Shown: positions 28,173 to 36,822, counted from the first letter of the stretch. The stretch is 47,686 bases of DNA from Deltaproteobacteria bacterium (GCA_900299195.1 OMIX01000008.1:1-47686), one strand, 5' to 3'. Notes: generated by a model from the sequence alone, not told the origin. Numbers and translations are program-made.

Positions 28173-30472
28173 TAGAATTTTAGCTGAGTGAATTTAAGAG
28201 AGATCTTTTTAAGCCCACGTCCGCGAAATTCAACAATGACTTTATCGTCTCCTAAGTTTTGACGAACGATTCCTTCACCAAAGGTCGGGTGTTGAACCCT
28301 AGATCCCACTGATACTGCATTTTCTTCGGGAATATCAGAGTATGAAGAAGAATCATCAGATTCATAAACCTGACTAAAATCGTCTTGTGGGTAACGAGAG
28401 GGGGCTTCTTCGTCCTCAGGAGAATTTTGCCACCCCCCACGACGGGGCAAAAGACCTGGTCTGTCAGTGAAATGGCGTTTTCTTGAAAAATAATCTGCTT
28501 TTTTAATTTCAAGATAATCTTGAGGGATCTCTTCTACAAACCGACTTAAAACTCTGAAACTGGAATTTCCAAATAGAGTTCGGTTTTTAGCGTAAAAAAG
28601 AGACAAGTTTTTCTTCGCGCGAGTCATTCCCACATAAAACAAACGCCGTTCCTCTTCGACATCAGAAGGCTCTTCAGGTTCCCAAGGACGAACATTGGGA
28701 AAGAGCTCTTCCTCTAACCCCACAATAAATACCACATCAAATTCTAGCCCTTTGGCCATGTGGATAGTCATCAATTTGATGGCAGGAGCATTAGGATCGA
28801 ATCTATCAATATCGGAAACCAGCGCAATCTCCTCAAGAAATCCTTCCAAAGTAAGATCTTTAGAAGGATCTTCGCCACCTTTTCTTAACTCATACTCAAC
28901 AACGCTTTGTCTCAGTTCAGCCAAGTTTTCAAGACGGCTCTGCGCCTCAACCGTTCCTTCATCGGTTAAACTTTTTCGATAGCCACTTTCCTCAATGGCC
29001 ATGTTAATCAAATCCGAGGGCAGCACTGAACTTTTAGCGGCTCGCAAAGCTTCCATCAATTCAAAGAATTGCTTAAAATTCTTTTGCGAACGCCCCAAAT
29101 CAAATTGAACCTTTGGCTCAGACCCAAAAATATCAAGGAGTAACTGGTAACAACTGACATTCAACTCCCTGGCTTTGGTCGTAAATTTATCCAGAGAAAC
29201 TGCCCCAATTCCTCGAGTGGGAACATTAATAATTCTTCGGAAACTCACATCGTCACTGGGATTAGAAACTAATTTAAGATAGGCTAAAATATCTTTAACC
29301 TCGAGACGATCGTAGAATTTTAAGCCTCCGTAAATTTGATAGTTAATCCCTTTAGCCCGAAGCATATCCTCAAGGAGACGGGACTGAGCATTGGTGCGGT
29401 AGAAAATCGCCATTTGATTGAGAGGCAAACCCTCTTTGGTTGCCAATGAAACAGAGTCGGTAACTTTATGGGCCTCATCGTGCTCATCATAAGACTCGAT
29501 AACTTTAATTTTTTCCCCAGAATCGTTTTGAGTAAAAAGTTTTTTGTCTCTTCTTTCGGTGTTGTAAGAAATGACGTGGCTTGCGGCTTCGATGATATTT
29601 TTGGTGGAACGATAGTTTTGTTCTAATTTAAAAATTTGAGCATTCGGAAAATCTTTTTCGAAATTTAAGATATTGCTTATGTCAGCTCCCCGCCACTTAT
29701 AAATCGACTGGTCCTCGTCCCCTACCGCACAAATATTGGCTTGCGACCCTGCCAAAAGTTTCATGAGTAAATATTGGCAGCGGTTGGTGTCTTGATACTC
29801 ATCAATAAGTAAATAAGGAAATCTCTTTTGATAGTTTTGCAAAACCTGTGGCACCGTTTGAAAAAGTTTTACGGTCATTAAAATCAGATCGGCAAAATCA
29901 AGTGCAGAGGAAGCCTTAAGCACTTCAGAATATCGGTTAAAAATTCGAATAAAAGCATCTTCCACAGGACCACCATAGGTCGGGCGATACGAATGGTGAT
30001 CGACCCCATCATTTTTGGCCCGATTGATTTTCGATTGCATGGCCTTGGGGGAATACATGGAATCACTCAAGCGCAGTTCTTTCATGACGGCTTTCACCAC
30101 CGATAACTGATCAGAATCGTCATAAATGGTAAATGAGTTGGAATAACCCAGATGATGGATTTCAGATCTCAAAATACGAACACACGCCGAGTGAAAGGTA
30201 CTAATCCACAAATCTCGCGGATCCACAGGTCCAGGAGCCAAACGACCTAATATATGAGTGACACGCTCTCTCATTTCGGCCGCCGCTTTGTTGGTAAATG
30301 TCACTGCAAAAATTTGAGTGGGATCGACATGGTGGTTTAGGATCAAGTGTGCAATTCGATGAGTAAGCACTCGGGTTTTGCCAGAGCCTGCTCCTGCCAA
30401 TATCAAAATAGGGCCAGGCCCATGCAAAACAGCTCCCAGCTGAGCTTCGTTTAATTTTTCAAGATAGTTCAC
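28172..30472 (-). CDS. pcrA: UvrD/PcrA-type superfamily 1 DNA helicase
   Basis: A 766-residue SF1A helicase. Q motif LNEAQLGAV, Walker A AGAGSGKT with K32, motif Ia VTFTNKAAAEM, motif II D224-E-Y-Q-D228, motif III GDEDQSIYKWRGA near 251-264, motif IV LEQNYRS, motif V LMTIHMAKGLEFDVVF and motif VI EEERRLFYVGMTRAK are all present. A basic/acidic linker (about 660-725) leads to the C-terminal Tudor-like fold HPTFGEGIVRQNLGDDKVIVEF, which binds RNA polymerase in PcrA/UvrD. Role: 3'-5' unwinding in repair and removal of blocked complexes. Start is GTG with GGAG eight bases upstream. PcrA versus UvrD naming is a matter of lineage. Confidence 0.95.
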   Translation of the reverse strand: MNYLEKLNEAQLGAVLHGPGPILILAGAGSGKTRVLTHRIAHLILNHHVDPTQIFAVTFTNKAAAEMRERVTHILGRLAPGPVDPRDLWISTFHSACVRILRSEIHHLGYSNSFTIYDDSDQLSVVKAVMKELRLSDSMYSPKAMQSKINRAKNDGVDHHSYRPTYGGPVEDAFIRIFNRYSEVLKASSALDFADLILMTVKLFQTVPQVLQNYQKRFPYLLIDEYQDTNRCQYLLMKLLAGSQANICAVGDEDQSIYKWRGADISNILNFEKDFPNAQIFKLEQNYRSTKNIIEAASHVISYNTERRDKKLFTQNDSGEKIKVIESYDEHDEAHKVTDSVSLATKEGLPLNQMAIFYRTNAQSRLLEDMLRAKGINYQIYGGLKFYDRLEVKDILAYLKLVSNPSDDVSFRRIINVPTRGIGAVSLDKFTTKARELNVSCYQLLLDIFGSEPKVQFDLGRSQKNFKQFFELMEALRAAKSSVLPSDLINMAIEESGYRKSLTDEGTVEAQSRLENLAELRQSVVEYELRKGGEDPSKDLTLEGFLEEIALVSDIDRFDPNAPAIKLMTIHMAKGLEFDVVFIVGLEEELFPNVRPWEPEEPSDVEEERRLFYVGMTRAKKNLSLFYAKNRTLFGNSSFRVLSRFVEEIPQDYLEIKKADYFSRKRHFTDRPGLLPRRGGWQNSPEDEEAPSRYPQDDFSQVYESDDSSSYSDIPEENAVSVGSRVQHPTFGEGIVRQNLGDDKVIVEFRGRGLKKISLKFTQLKF

Positions 30473-30540
30473 CTGTTCAACTCCAAAAGCAAATTAACCT
30501 TAGTCGGGATTATTTGGCAAACAAACCGCACCATTTCGGG

Positions 30541-30575
30541 CAAAAAAAAGGAGTGCGAGGGGGCTCGCACTCCTT
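30541..30575 (-). terminator. Strong rho-independent terminator
   Basis: On the minus strand a perfect 12-base-pair stem (AAGGAGTGCGAG with loop CCCC; 30548-30575) is followed at once by eight Ts (30549-30542). It lies 44 bases after the stop of the secreted protein gene (30619) and should isolate it from the helicase gene. Confidence 0.9.
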
Positions 30576-30618
30576 AAATTGAATTGGAAGGTCTAAAACG
30601 ACCTTCCTTTTCAAATTT

Positions 30619-31041
30619 CTAGTTTTTTAAATATCGAGAGCACTCTAAATCGATAACCTGTTTAGAGCCTTCTTTCACAAGGATAAGCTGACCACTAACC
30701 ACTTCGCCTTCCTCTAGAGTTTCTCTTCCTTCTTTATGGGTCACTTGAAAAATCACAGAGTCAGAATCGATTTTTCGGTTACCTTCGACCACAAACTGAA
30801 CTGTATTTCGACGATTCGCTTTTTTAATTTCAAGATCTTTTCTTAAAAGAAGAGTCCCTTGATCCTCATTGCTGATCACTAATACTGAAGGAACTCGGGT
30901 TTCTACTGAGGTATGATTGTACATTTTTACTGACCACTCAGTTCCAGTAAAGTCAGTTCCGGAGCACTTATAACCACTTCCGAAAGCTGCGGTTCCAACC
31001 ACCATTGCCATACTTACTAATTTAACTACGAGGTTTTTCAT
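30619..31041 (-). CDS. Small secreted protein of unknown function
   Basis: About 140 residues. The N-terminus MKNLVVKLVSMAMVVGTAAFGSG is a signal peptide, so the mature protein (about 118 residues) is exported. It is predicted to be mostly beta strand (SVLVISNEDQGTLLLRKDLEIKK, NTVQFVVEGNRKI, SGQLILVKEGSKQVIDLEC) and has two cysteines, one near each end (KCSG and LECSRY), which could form a closing disulfide of a small beta barrel. The family is not recognised. ATG at 31041 has AAAGGGA eight bases upstream; an upstream in-frame start at 31089 lies inside the leader and is unlikely. The long structured leader and strong terminator make it a single-gene transcript. Confidence 0.75.
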   Translation of the reverse strand: MKNLVVKLVSMAMVVGTAAFGSGYKCSGTDFTGTEWSVKMYNHTSVETRVPSVLVISNEDQGTLLLRKDLEIKKANRRNTVQFVVEGNRKIDSDSVIFQVTHKEGRETLEEGEVVSGQLILVKEGSKQVIDLECSRYLKN

Positions 31042-31064
31042 GACAGATTCCCTTTCCAAATAAC

Positions 31065-31293
31065 TTGTTTTTGGAACATCCAAAAACAACCGCTGGAAAA
31101 TTCAGTGCACTACACACCGGTAAACTCCAACGAAAACAAGTTTAGGAAAATCCCGACGGTTCGGGTTAAGGGGGTCGAAAAATTCGAACTGTTTGCTCAG
31201 TCTCTTTGCAAAAACTTCAGCAAACGACCTTGCGGTAAGAAGTACCCCCTAATCTGGCTGACGCCAGTTCTTAGGAATGACATCTCTGTCAGT
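31065..31293 (-). ncRNA. Candidate structured RNA: long leader of the secreted protein, or a separate small RNA
   Basis: Read on the minus strand, seven helices can be drawn in 229 bases: TGACA-GAGA-TGTCA (31278-31291, GNRA-type loop), CTGGC-GTCA-GCCAG (31254-31267), a closing stem AGGGGGT (31250-31244 complement) with ACCCCCT (31175-31169), which encloses GTTTGCT...AGCAAAC (31225-31191) and CGAA-CGAA-type hairpin (31187-31175), then CCCGA-ACCG-TCGGG (31165-31152) followed by ATTTTCC, CGTTGGA...TCCAGCG (31132-31091) with one G-U pair, and an 11-bp hairpin (31089-31065). The G-U pair and GNRA loop favour this strand. No known RNA family recognised. Confidence 0.5.
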
Positions 31294-31299
31294 TGTTGA

Positions 31300-31326
31300 G
31301 TTATTCATTTTTCTTGTCTGCGTCAA
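31300..31326 (-). promoter_or_regulatory. Possible sigma-70-type promoter for the structured leader
   Basis: On the minus strand TTGACG (31326-31321) is followed after 15 bases by AATAAC (31305-31300). The -35 box matches consensus at five of six positions; the -10 box at four, and the spacer is short. Transcription would begin near 31293, just before the first hairpin of the candidate RNA. Confidence 0.35.
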
Positions 31327-31383
31327 GATTTTTTTAAATATTGTAGCTTGCGTTCACTGCTTAACTGATTCAACCTTTTTTGA

Positions 31384-33456
31384 ATGAAAGTGATCTTTAT
31401 CGGTTTAGTCTTTTTTTGCACCATGACCAGTGGCGCAAAAAAAAATAGGTCTCCCAAAACCGAACAATATTGGGTTCCGCCTCGCCTACTCACCTCAGTT
31501 CCACAGACTCCTTCAGCAGTCCCGGCGGCAGAACTTTTGGCTCTTCAAAGAGTGATTCAATCGGAAAATCAGAGACTCAATAAAGACCCGTATCTTCTTC
31601 AAGCCATCTCGCACCCTTCTCCACAGGTTTCTAAAGCTGCCATTTTGGCTTTGGGTAGAATTGGAGACCCTTACGCTATTGAAGCTCTTTCTCGAATACT
31701 CAACGGTAAAAGTTTAGAAAAAAAAGAGTGGGCTGCGTTTAGCTTAGGCCTTATCGGCGACGAACTTGCCATTAAATTGTTGAGTCAGCACTTAACCATG
31801 GAAAAGTCATCTAAAGTGCGTAGTTCTTATTATCGGGCTTTGGGCTACAGCAGAAATTCTTCAGTGCTACCCGTTCTTGTGAAGGCGTTATCCTCAGAAA
31901 AGGACTTATCCGCGCAAAAGAATATTGTCGAAGGATTGGGGATTTTATTAAGTGGAGATTCCGCCAGTTGGGAAATTTCGGAAGATCTTCTTAGACTGAT
32001 TACCCTCATCGCAACTTCTGACCATAATTCCTCTCTTGCAGCCGCTTTTGTACTGGCACAATTTAAGGGAAATCCCAAAAATCTACCCGTGGCAAATATT
32101 TTATCGGCGGTAAGTAAAAATTTGCCTTCCACAAACCAAGCACTACTCATTCGTTCTTTGAGTCGCTCGGACAACCCACAATTGATCCCTTTGTTTCTTT
32201 CCCATCTCGACCCCAAATTTCCCCTCTCAGTCAGGATTGAGGCGATGAAAGCCCTTAAAGGGAAACCGCTTTCTGAAACCTCGGGAGGAGCTTTAGCGAG
32301 ATCTCTTAATAGCCCGGAGAGTTCCTTAGTGATTACTACCTTAGATACTATTGTGTTCAAGCCCGAACAATTTTCTTGGCTTAAAACCCCTTTAGAATTG
32401 CTCTTAAAAACCTCAAAATCGGATTGGGTTAAAGGAAAAACCTTAAAAACTCTTTGCACGGTCGCGCCCGATATTGGTCAAAAGTACGTTCAAGAATTCT
32501 TGAAAAATAAGGGACTACTTGGATTGCCGCCCGTTCTGTCTTCGCTTGTTATTTTGCGAACCTCAGAAAACATCAAACAGTTGAATCCTTTTCTAACGGA
32601 AGGAAATCCTCTACTTCTTTCAGATGCTATTGAACAAATGGCGAATCTTGAGGAAGATGACTTTCCCGATGACTGGAAAACAGCTCTCAAAGAACTTGTG
32701 ATGAAAAAAGATCCGGGTTTGTTAGCTTTGATTTCAGAGTTAGCCAAACAAATGAATTGGAAGGACTTTGGTAAACCACTGGCTGAGGCTTACCCATCTT
32801 TGAATTCCGACGATACCACTGAAACCAAATCCACCTTACTTAATAGTTTGGCGACCTTGGGTTCGGAATCAGATTTGCCGCTTCTGCAATCGGCACTTAA
32901 TGACAATGCGAAACAAGTAGTAGTCGCTGCAGCTCAGGCCATTAAAAATATTTCAGGAAGAGATCCCAAGATCCCATTGCCAATCAATAATCGAATTACA
33001 GAATCCACTCCCTTGTGGAATCAGCTAAAATCTGTAATCTCCCAAAGAATTTTTATCAAAACAACCCGTGGAGATATCGAACTTAAACTCTTTGATGACA
33101 CTCCTTTAACGGGTTATCGGTTTGTAGAGTTTATTAAAAAGAAATTTTATGATGGAAAAACTTTCCATCGAGTGGTTCCGAACTTTGTTTCCCAGGGGGG
33201 CGACCCCAGAGGAGATGGCTTCGGTGGCCCGGGATTTCTAATACGCGATGAAGTCAGCCCTAGAAATCACGAAAGAGGGACTGTGGGCATTGCGACCGCA
33301 GGGAAAGATACTGGCGGCTGTCAGTTTTTCTTTAACCTCAGTTCAAATTACCACCTAAACGGAAGATATACCGCTTTCGCAGAGGTGGTTTCTGGAATGG
33401 ATGTTGTAGAAAAACTTGAGGTTGGAGATAAAATTATCTCCGCAACACTTAAGTAA
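31384..33456 (+). CDS. Secreted HEAT-repeat protein fused to a cyclophilin-type peptidyl-prolyl isomerase
   Basis: A 690-residue protein with a signal-like N-terminus (MKVIFIGLVFFCTMTSGA). Residues about 60-540 are alpha-helical HEAT-like repeats, clearest at VSKAAILALGRIGDPYAIEALSRIL, EKKEWAAFSLGLIGDELAIKLL and VVAAAQAIKNISG. Residues 555-690 are a cyclophilin: IKTTRGDIELKLFDD, F594-H-R596 with the catalytic arginine, the VSQGGDPRGDGFGGPG loop (Q604), GTVGIATAGKDTGGCQFFFNL and TAFAEVVSGMDVVEKL. It would catalyse prolyl isomerisation in the periplasm, with the HEAT scaffold holding a client. It is transcribed alone, divergent from the secreted protein gene. Confidence 0.88.
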   Translation: MKVIFIGLVFFCTMTSGAKKNRSPKTEQYWVPPRLLTSVPQTPSAVPAAELLALQRVIQSENQRLNKDPYLLQAISHPSPQVSKAAILALGRIGDPYAIEALSRILNGKSLEKKEWAAFSLGLIGDELAIKLLSQHLTMEKSSKVRSSYYRALGYSRNSSVLPVLVKALSSEKDLSAQKNIVEGLGILLSGDSASWEISEDLLRLITLIATSDHNSSLAAAFVLAQFKGNPKNLPVANILSAVSKNLPSTNQALLIRSLSRSDNPQLIPLFLSHLDPKFPLSVRIEAMKALKGKPLSETSGGALARSLNSPESSLVITTLDTIVFKPEQFSWLKTPLELLLKTSKSDWVKGKTLKTLCTVAPDIGQKYVQEFLKNKGLLGLPPVLSSLVILRTSENIKQLNPFLTEGNPLLLSDAIEQMANLEEDDFPDDWKTALKELVMKKDPGLLALISELAKQMNWKDFGKPLAEAYPSLNSDDTTETKSTLLNSLATLGSESDLPLLQSALNDNAKQVVVAAAQAIKNISGRDPKIPLPINNRITESTPLWNQLKSVISQRIFIKTTRGDIELKLFDDTPLTGYRFVEFIKKKFYDGKTFHRVVPNFVSQGGDPRGDGFGGPGFLIRDEVSPRNHERGTVGIATAGKDTGGCQFFFNLSSNYHLNGRYTAFAEVVSGMDVVEKLEVGDKIISATLK

Positions 33457-33477
33457 CTGTAGAACCTTAGACTAACT

Positions 33478-33777
33478 TTATTTTGCCGATTTTTTCTTGC
33501 CTGCTTTTGGCTGTGCTTTCTTACATGCCTCTACCTGTTTGGAATCTACAGAAGGAAGGGAAAGCTTCGCATCTGGATGAATCTTTCCCTGAAGAATGGG
33601 CTGAAAACAATTTACCCAGAGCCCTTTACCTTCTTTGTATCCACCCTCTACAAAACCGGCTTTTTCACAGGCTTCTTTAATCGGCTTGCATGCTACTGCC
33701 ACTTGTTTACTTTCCGCAGCCAATCCGCTAACTGAAATCAAAATACCTAGAATTACTAATTTGATTTGGTATTTCAT
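33478..33777 (-). CDS. Small secreted four-cysteine protein
   Basis: A 99-residue protein with a signal peptide (MKYQIKLVILGILISVSGLAA). The mature part has four cysteines in the pattern CKPIKEACEKAGF...VNCFQPIL...VEACKKA, with a GGYKEGKGLW stretch between the second and third, and a lysine-rich tail (KAGKKKSAK). Four cysteines suggest two disulfides. I recall similar short 'ACxxAGF...GKGLWxxC' proteins in other proteobacteria but know no function. ATG is preceded by GGAGAAAAAA, a good site. It is 27 bases downstream of the topoisomerase VI A gene, so it may be the last gene of that operon. Confidence 0.75.
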   Translation of the reverse strand: MKYQIKLVILGILISVSGLAAESKQVAVACKPIKEACEKAGFVEGGYKEGKGLWVNCFQPILQGKIHPDAKLSLPSVDSKQVEACKKAQPKAGKKKSAK

Positions 33778-33803
33778 TTTTTTCTCCAGGTTTTTATATT
33801 GGT

Positions 33804-34943
33804 TTAAATAAAATCGCCTTTTTTAATTTTCTCTAAAATAATTTTTTCTGGCATCACTGGGTCGCGGGGATCTACGGTGAAATAGGATTGTTGCTCGCAA
33901 CGTCGCTTGTTTTTTAAAAGCCATTCGAGAATTTTAGACAATCCCTTGTTCTTTTTATCTTTAAAGAAAGGATCGTTTTTTAATGCATCTGAGGCCTTCT
34001 TTAAAGCCCTAGCCTCTTGAAGATCATTCTCTTTCACAGGGTAATCGGCAAGATCATACTTTTTGATATCTTCAGGAAGAACCCCCAAAAAGCGAACATC
34101 GGGAGCGGAAAAATCGGAATTACGAATTAAACTAGCTGCCGATCCCGCCTTTAGCGTTCTAAAAATATTTTGCAAGGTATAGGCGTCAAGATCTCCGAAG
34201 AAATAGATGGGAACTTTCAGTTGATCTTGAATCAACTTACACCAGCCTCTCACGGCATTACTCGGAACCCCTTGGGCACCTAGGAGAATTGCGTTGTTTC
34301 TTTTGCAAAACCCGTTGGTCACAAAGGTGTTTGCGGTACCTTCCGATTCTACTACTAAACAAAAATCGATCTTTTTCTTGGCTTTGAGTGAAAGACTCTG
34401 GGGTCGGTTTTTCGGCTGAAAAGGTGAAGTTCCCAAAGTGCTTAAATCAACTACAGCTTTGGTTCCATCGGGAAGCTGTTCAGTCACCACTAATTGATTG
34501 GAATAGGTTTGACCTCCCCGATCGTTAGCGTAGCAATTCAAATCTTCGCGATAACACTCCATCATTTCACAAATGAAATCGATAATCGCATCACTCTCAG
34601 ACTGGTCGGAAAAGTCCAAAGGCCGCAACTCAGGGTTGTGTTTTACTTCACCTTTAGAAATATAATAGAGCTCACGCTTGGTGTTCACAGCTCCAGTTTC
34701 TAAATTTCTTAAAAGAATCTCTAAGATAAAAATGGCTCTCGACATCTTCTGAACAGAAGCCACATTCAGTTCAGATTTTACCATTTTATCCCCTGGAGTC
34801 AGGTACCCTACTTTGGGGTTATAACGAGAATTGTCCAAAGAGCACTTGATGGCTTCCAGCACGGGCCGACGAGCATTCTCGAGATCGGTTAACATTTTGT
34901 TACATAAATCCTTCGAAAGCTTTGGAATCGTGTCTTCTCTCAT
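33804..34943 (-). CDS. top6A: DNA topoisomerase VI subunit A (Spo11-like)
   Basis: The 379-residue protein carries the type IIB topoisomerase A plan. The winged-helix (CAP) domain has the strand-cleaving motif NTKRELYY (residues 87-94; Y93/Y94), and the Toprim domain has VVESEG (E199, E201) and the metal-binding D251-L-D253 in YFFGDLDAYTLQNIF. It cuts both DNA strands, staying bound 5' through tyrosine, while subunit B supplies ATP-driven gating. The ATG overlaps the top6B stop by four bases, so the two are co-translated. Topoisomerase VI is mainly archaeal and plant; bacterial chromosomal copies are sporadic. Key residues look intact. Confidence 0.93.
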   Translation of the reverse strand: MREDTIPKLSKDLCNKMLTDLENARRPVLEAIKCSLDNSRYNPKVGYLTPGDKMVKSELNVASVQKMSRAIFILEILLRNLETGAVNTKRELYYISKGEVKHNPELRPLDFSDQSESDAIIDFICEMMECYREDLNCYANDRGGQTYSNQLVVTEQLPDGTKAVVDLSTLGTSPFQPKNRPQSLSLKAKKKIDFCLVVESEGTANTFVTNGFCKRNNAILLGAQGVPSNAVRGWCKLIQDQLKVPIYFFGDLDAYTLQNIFRTLKAGSAASLIRNSDFSAPDVRFLGVLPEDIKKYDLADYPVKENDLQEARALKKASDALKNDPFFKDKKNKGLSKILEWLLKNKRRCEQQSYFTVDPRDPVMPEKIILEKIKKGDFI

Positions 34944-36766
34944 GCTTCTTTCTCTTTCATTTTTTCTTTGGGCTTAGCTGTAGCTTTCTTTTTGGTTTTT
35001 GAAGTTGCTTTAGCCGATTTAGTTTTTTCAGGTGCTGCCTCAGCTTCTTCAGAAGCTTCTGACTCTTCCGGATGAGGCGCTTTCAGCTCCTCTTCCTCTT
35101 CAGCTTTAACTTCTTCTTTCTCAACAATTTGGATTTTCCCTTTGGCATGCGCCTCTTTATGATGTTTTAAAGCTTCGTCTAGCTGTTTCTTCGCCGCATT
35201 CACATCACGCCCAAGCAACTTAACTAGCCCTTCGGTCGCAGCTTTTTTTCGTTTTTCCGGAGCTTTTACGATTCGACACAAACAATCCACTAAGATGGGA
35301 CAAAATTGTTCGATGTGCCTTAGTTTTTCTTCAAGATCGGCTTCTCGATGTTCTTTTTTAATATGCCTAGAGAGTCGCTGACCCGCTTGAATCAGCGCTC
35401 TTCTAATTTCTTCTACTAACTCATCACTCGCATCCACTGTTTCTTTAGATGCATTTTTAAATTTAATAAACGGAGATACAAGACTGACTGCTATCACATA
35501 GGGCCCTAGGGGCAAACTGCTTTTGGGCTGAGGCAATCCGTAGGATCTCCAATTGACTGTTTCAATCGCCCTCACCATGGCACAAGCCGCTTTATCAAAC
35601 TGCAAGGGAACACGATTAGCAAACCGCAACACCTGAACAGGAGGACTGTCATCTCCCTCCACTTTTTGAGCTGTTTTGAGTCGAGCCACAGCAATCTCAA
35701 TGGCCACCGGCTTAAAATCGCAAATAGTGGGTTTTCGAGTGACGACTGAAAAAAAGTCGACTTCACCCAATCGACGAACACTTTTAGAAAAGGTCTCTTC
35801 ACCAATCGTCATTACCGAGCGAGTACTGGGAGACATGAGTTCCGTTTTGTGAATAGCCCCAAAAATATCTTTAAAGTGAGCATCGCTAATTTTATCAACC
35901 GCCTGTTCTAAGAATTTTTTGTCTAGCCCGTTTTTGACAAATTCTTGAAGAGTGTTTTCGGTGATTCTCGAAAATCCTTTTTTAAGAAAACTGGAAAGAG
36001 TCGATCTTCCAAAAAGATGTGAATGCGCGATAAACTCTCCAAGCTTCATCGTATGAGGATGAGGCTCAACGGCGTTGGGGATATCCGGACATTTGTCTGA
36101 AACCCGATCGACTTTGACCACCGGTTGATCCAAAAGCTTATATCTCAAATTCAAGTGGGGATTCACTAAGGCGGTTCCCGTTAAATAGGTGATGAGTCCG
36201 CCTTCTCCCTGAAGTTGAATTCGACCGTCTAAAACAAATTCGACACTGACCCCATGCGGGCGATCCCAGTTAATCGACTTCTTGTCTTTGATGTTCCCTT
36301 TGTTATTTTTAACATCGACATCTACTAGACAAGAGACCGCTTGGCGCATGCTTTTAGTCTTAGTGATGATTCGCGCACCTTTAGCACTGGTCAGCTGTGC
36401 CCATGTGGTAGCCGCAGAAATACCAATCCCTTGTTGTCCTCGAGAGCAACGTCCTCGACCAAATTTCGACGAGGCTAAATACTCTCCAAAAACTTTGGGA
36501 ACGTCGTCGATATGCAATCCCGGCCCATTGTCTTCAATCTTAATCCGGATCAAATCGGTATTTTTGATAGTGCCTGCGCCGACCTTCTCAATTTCAATAT
36601 AGAGCTCCGGTAAAATGCCCTCGTCCTCGCAAGCATCCAAGGAGTTATCAACTGCTTCTTTGAGCGTCGTTAAAACAGCTTTGGTGGGCGAAGAAAAGCC
36701 AACCTGCTGAAGATTTTTAGAGAAATACTCGGCCGTACTACTGGATGTAATTTTTTGTTTTGCCAC
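34940..36766 (-). CDS. top6B: DNA topoisomerase VI subunit B
   Basis: A 608-residue GHKL ATPase. N-box E37-x3-N41 (TTLKEAVDNSLDACED), G1 box D79-N-G-P-G83, lid and G2 box SRGQQGIGIS (108-117), a central H2TH-like helical region (about 250-300) and the transducer with RFANRVPLQFDKAACAM, whose lysine should contact ATP gamma phosphate. After about residue 545 comes a low-complexity tail rich in E, then K, A and T, which archaeal subunits generally lack. It dimerises on ATP and drives strand passage through the A subunit. Start is GTG with no strong ribosome site; it lies 56 bases after gltA. Confidence 0.93.
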   Translation of the reverse strand: MAKQKITSSSTAEYFSKNLQQVGFSSPTKAVLTTLKEAVDNSLDACEDEGILPELYIEIEKVGAGTIKNTDLIRIKIEDNGPGLHIDDVPKVFGEYLASSKFGRGRCSRGQQGIGISAATTWAQLTSAKGARIITKTKSMRQAVSCLVDVDVKNNKGNIKDKKSINWDRPHGVSVEFVLDGRIQLQGEGGLITYLTGTALVNPHLNLRYKLLDQPVVKVDRVSDKCPDIPNAVEPHPHTMKLGEFIAHSHLFGRSTLSSFLKKGFSRITENTLQEFVKNGLDKKFLEQAVDKISDAHFKDIFGAIHKTELMSPSTRSVMTIGEETFSKSVRRLGEVDFFSVVTRKPTICDFKPVAIEIAVARLKTAQKVEGDDSPPVQVLRFANRVPLQFDKAACAMVRAIETVNWRSYGLPQPKSSLPLGPYVIAVSLVSPFIKFKNASKETVDASDELVEEIRRALIQAGQRLSRHIKKEHREADLEEKLRHIEQFCPILVDCLCRIVKAPEKRKKAATEGLVKLLGRDVNAAKKQLDEALKHHKEAHAKGKIQIVEKEEVKAEEEEELKAPHPEESEASEEAEAAPEKTKSAKATSKTKKKATAKPKEKMKEKEA

Positions 36767-36822
36767 GATGGACTAAATTCTAAGTGACGAATCGACTTTT
36801 TGCAAACTACCTTAAAAATCGA

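Noticed and set aside
31105-31299. 64-codon plus-strand open frame
   Set aside because: It has no ribosome site or protein-like composition and coincides with the hairpin-rich RNA candidate.
31845-32459. 204-codon minus-strand open frame
   Set aside because: It lies wholly inside the HEAT-cyclophilin gene, whose repeats and domain motifs are clear; the opposite frame is a shadow.
36282-36602. 106-codon plus-strand open frame
   Set aside because: It is antisense to the conserved ATPase domain of topoisomerase VI B.
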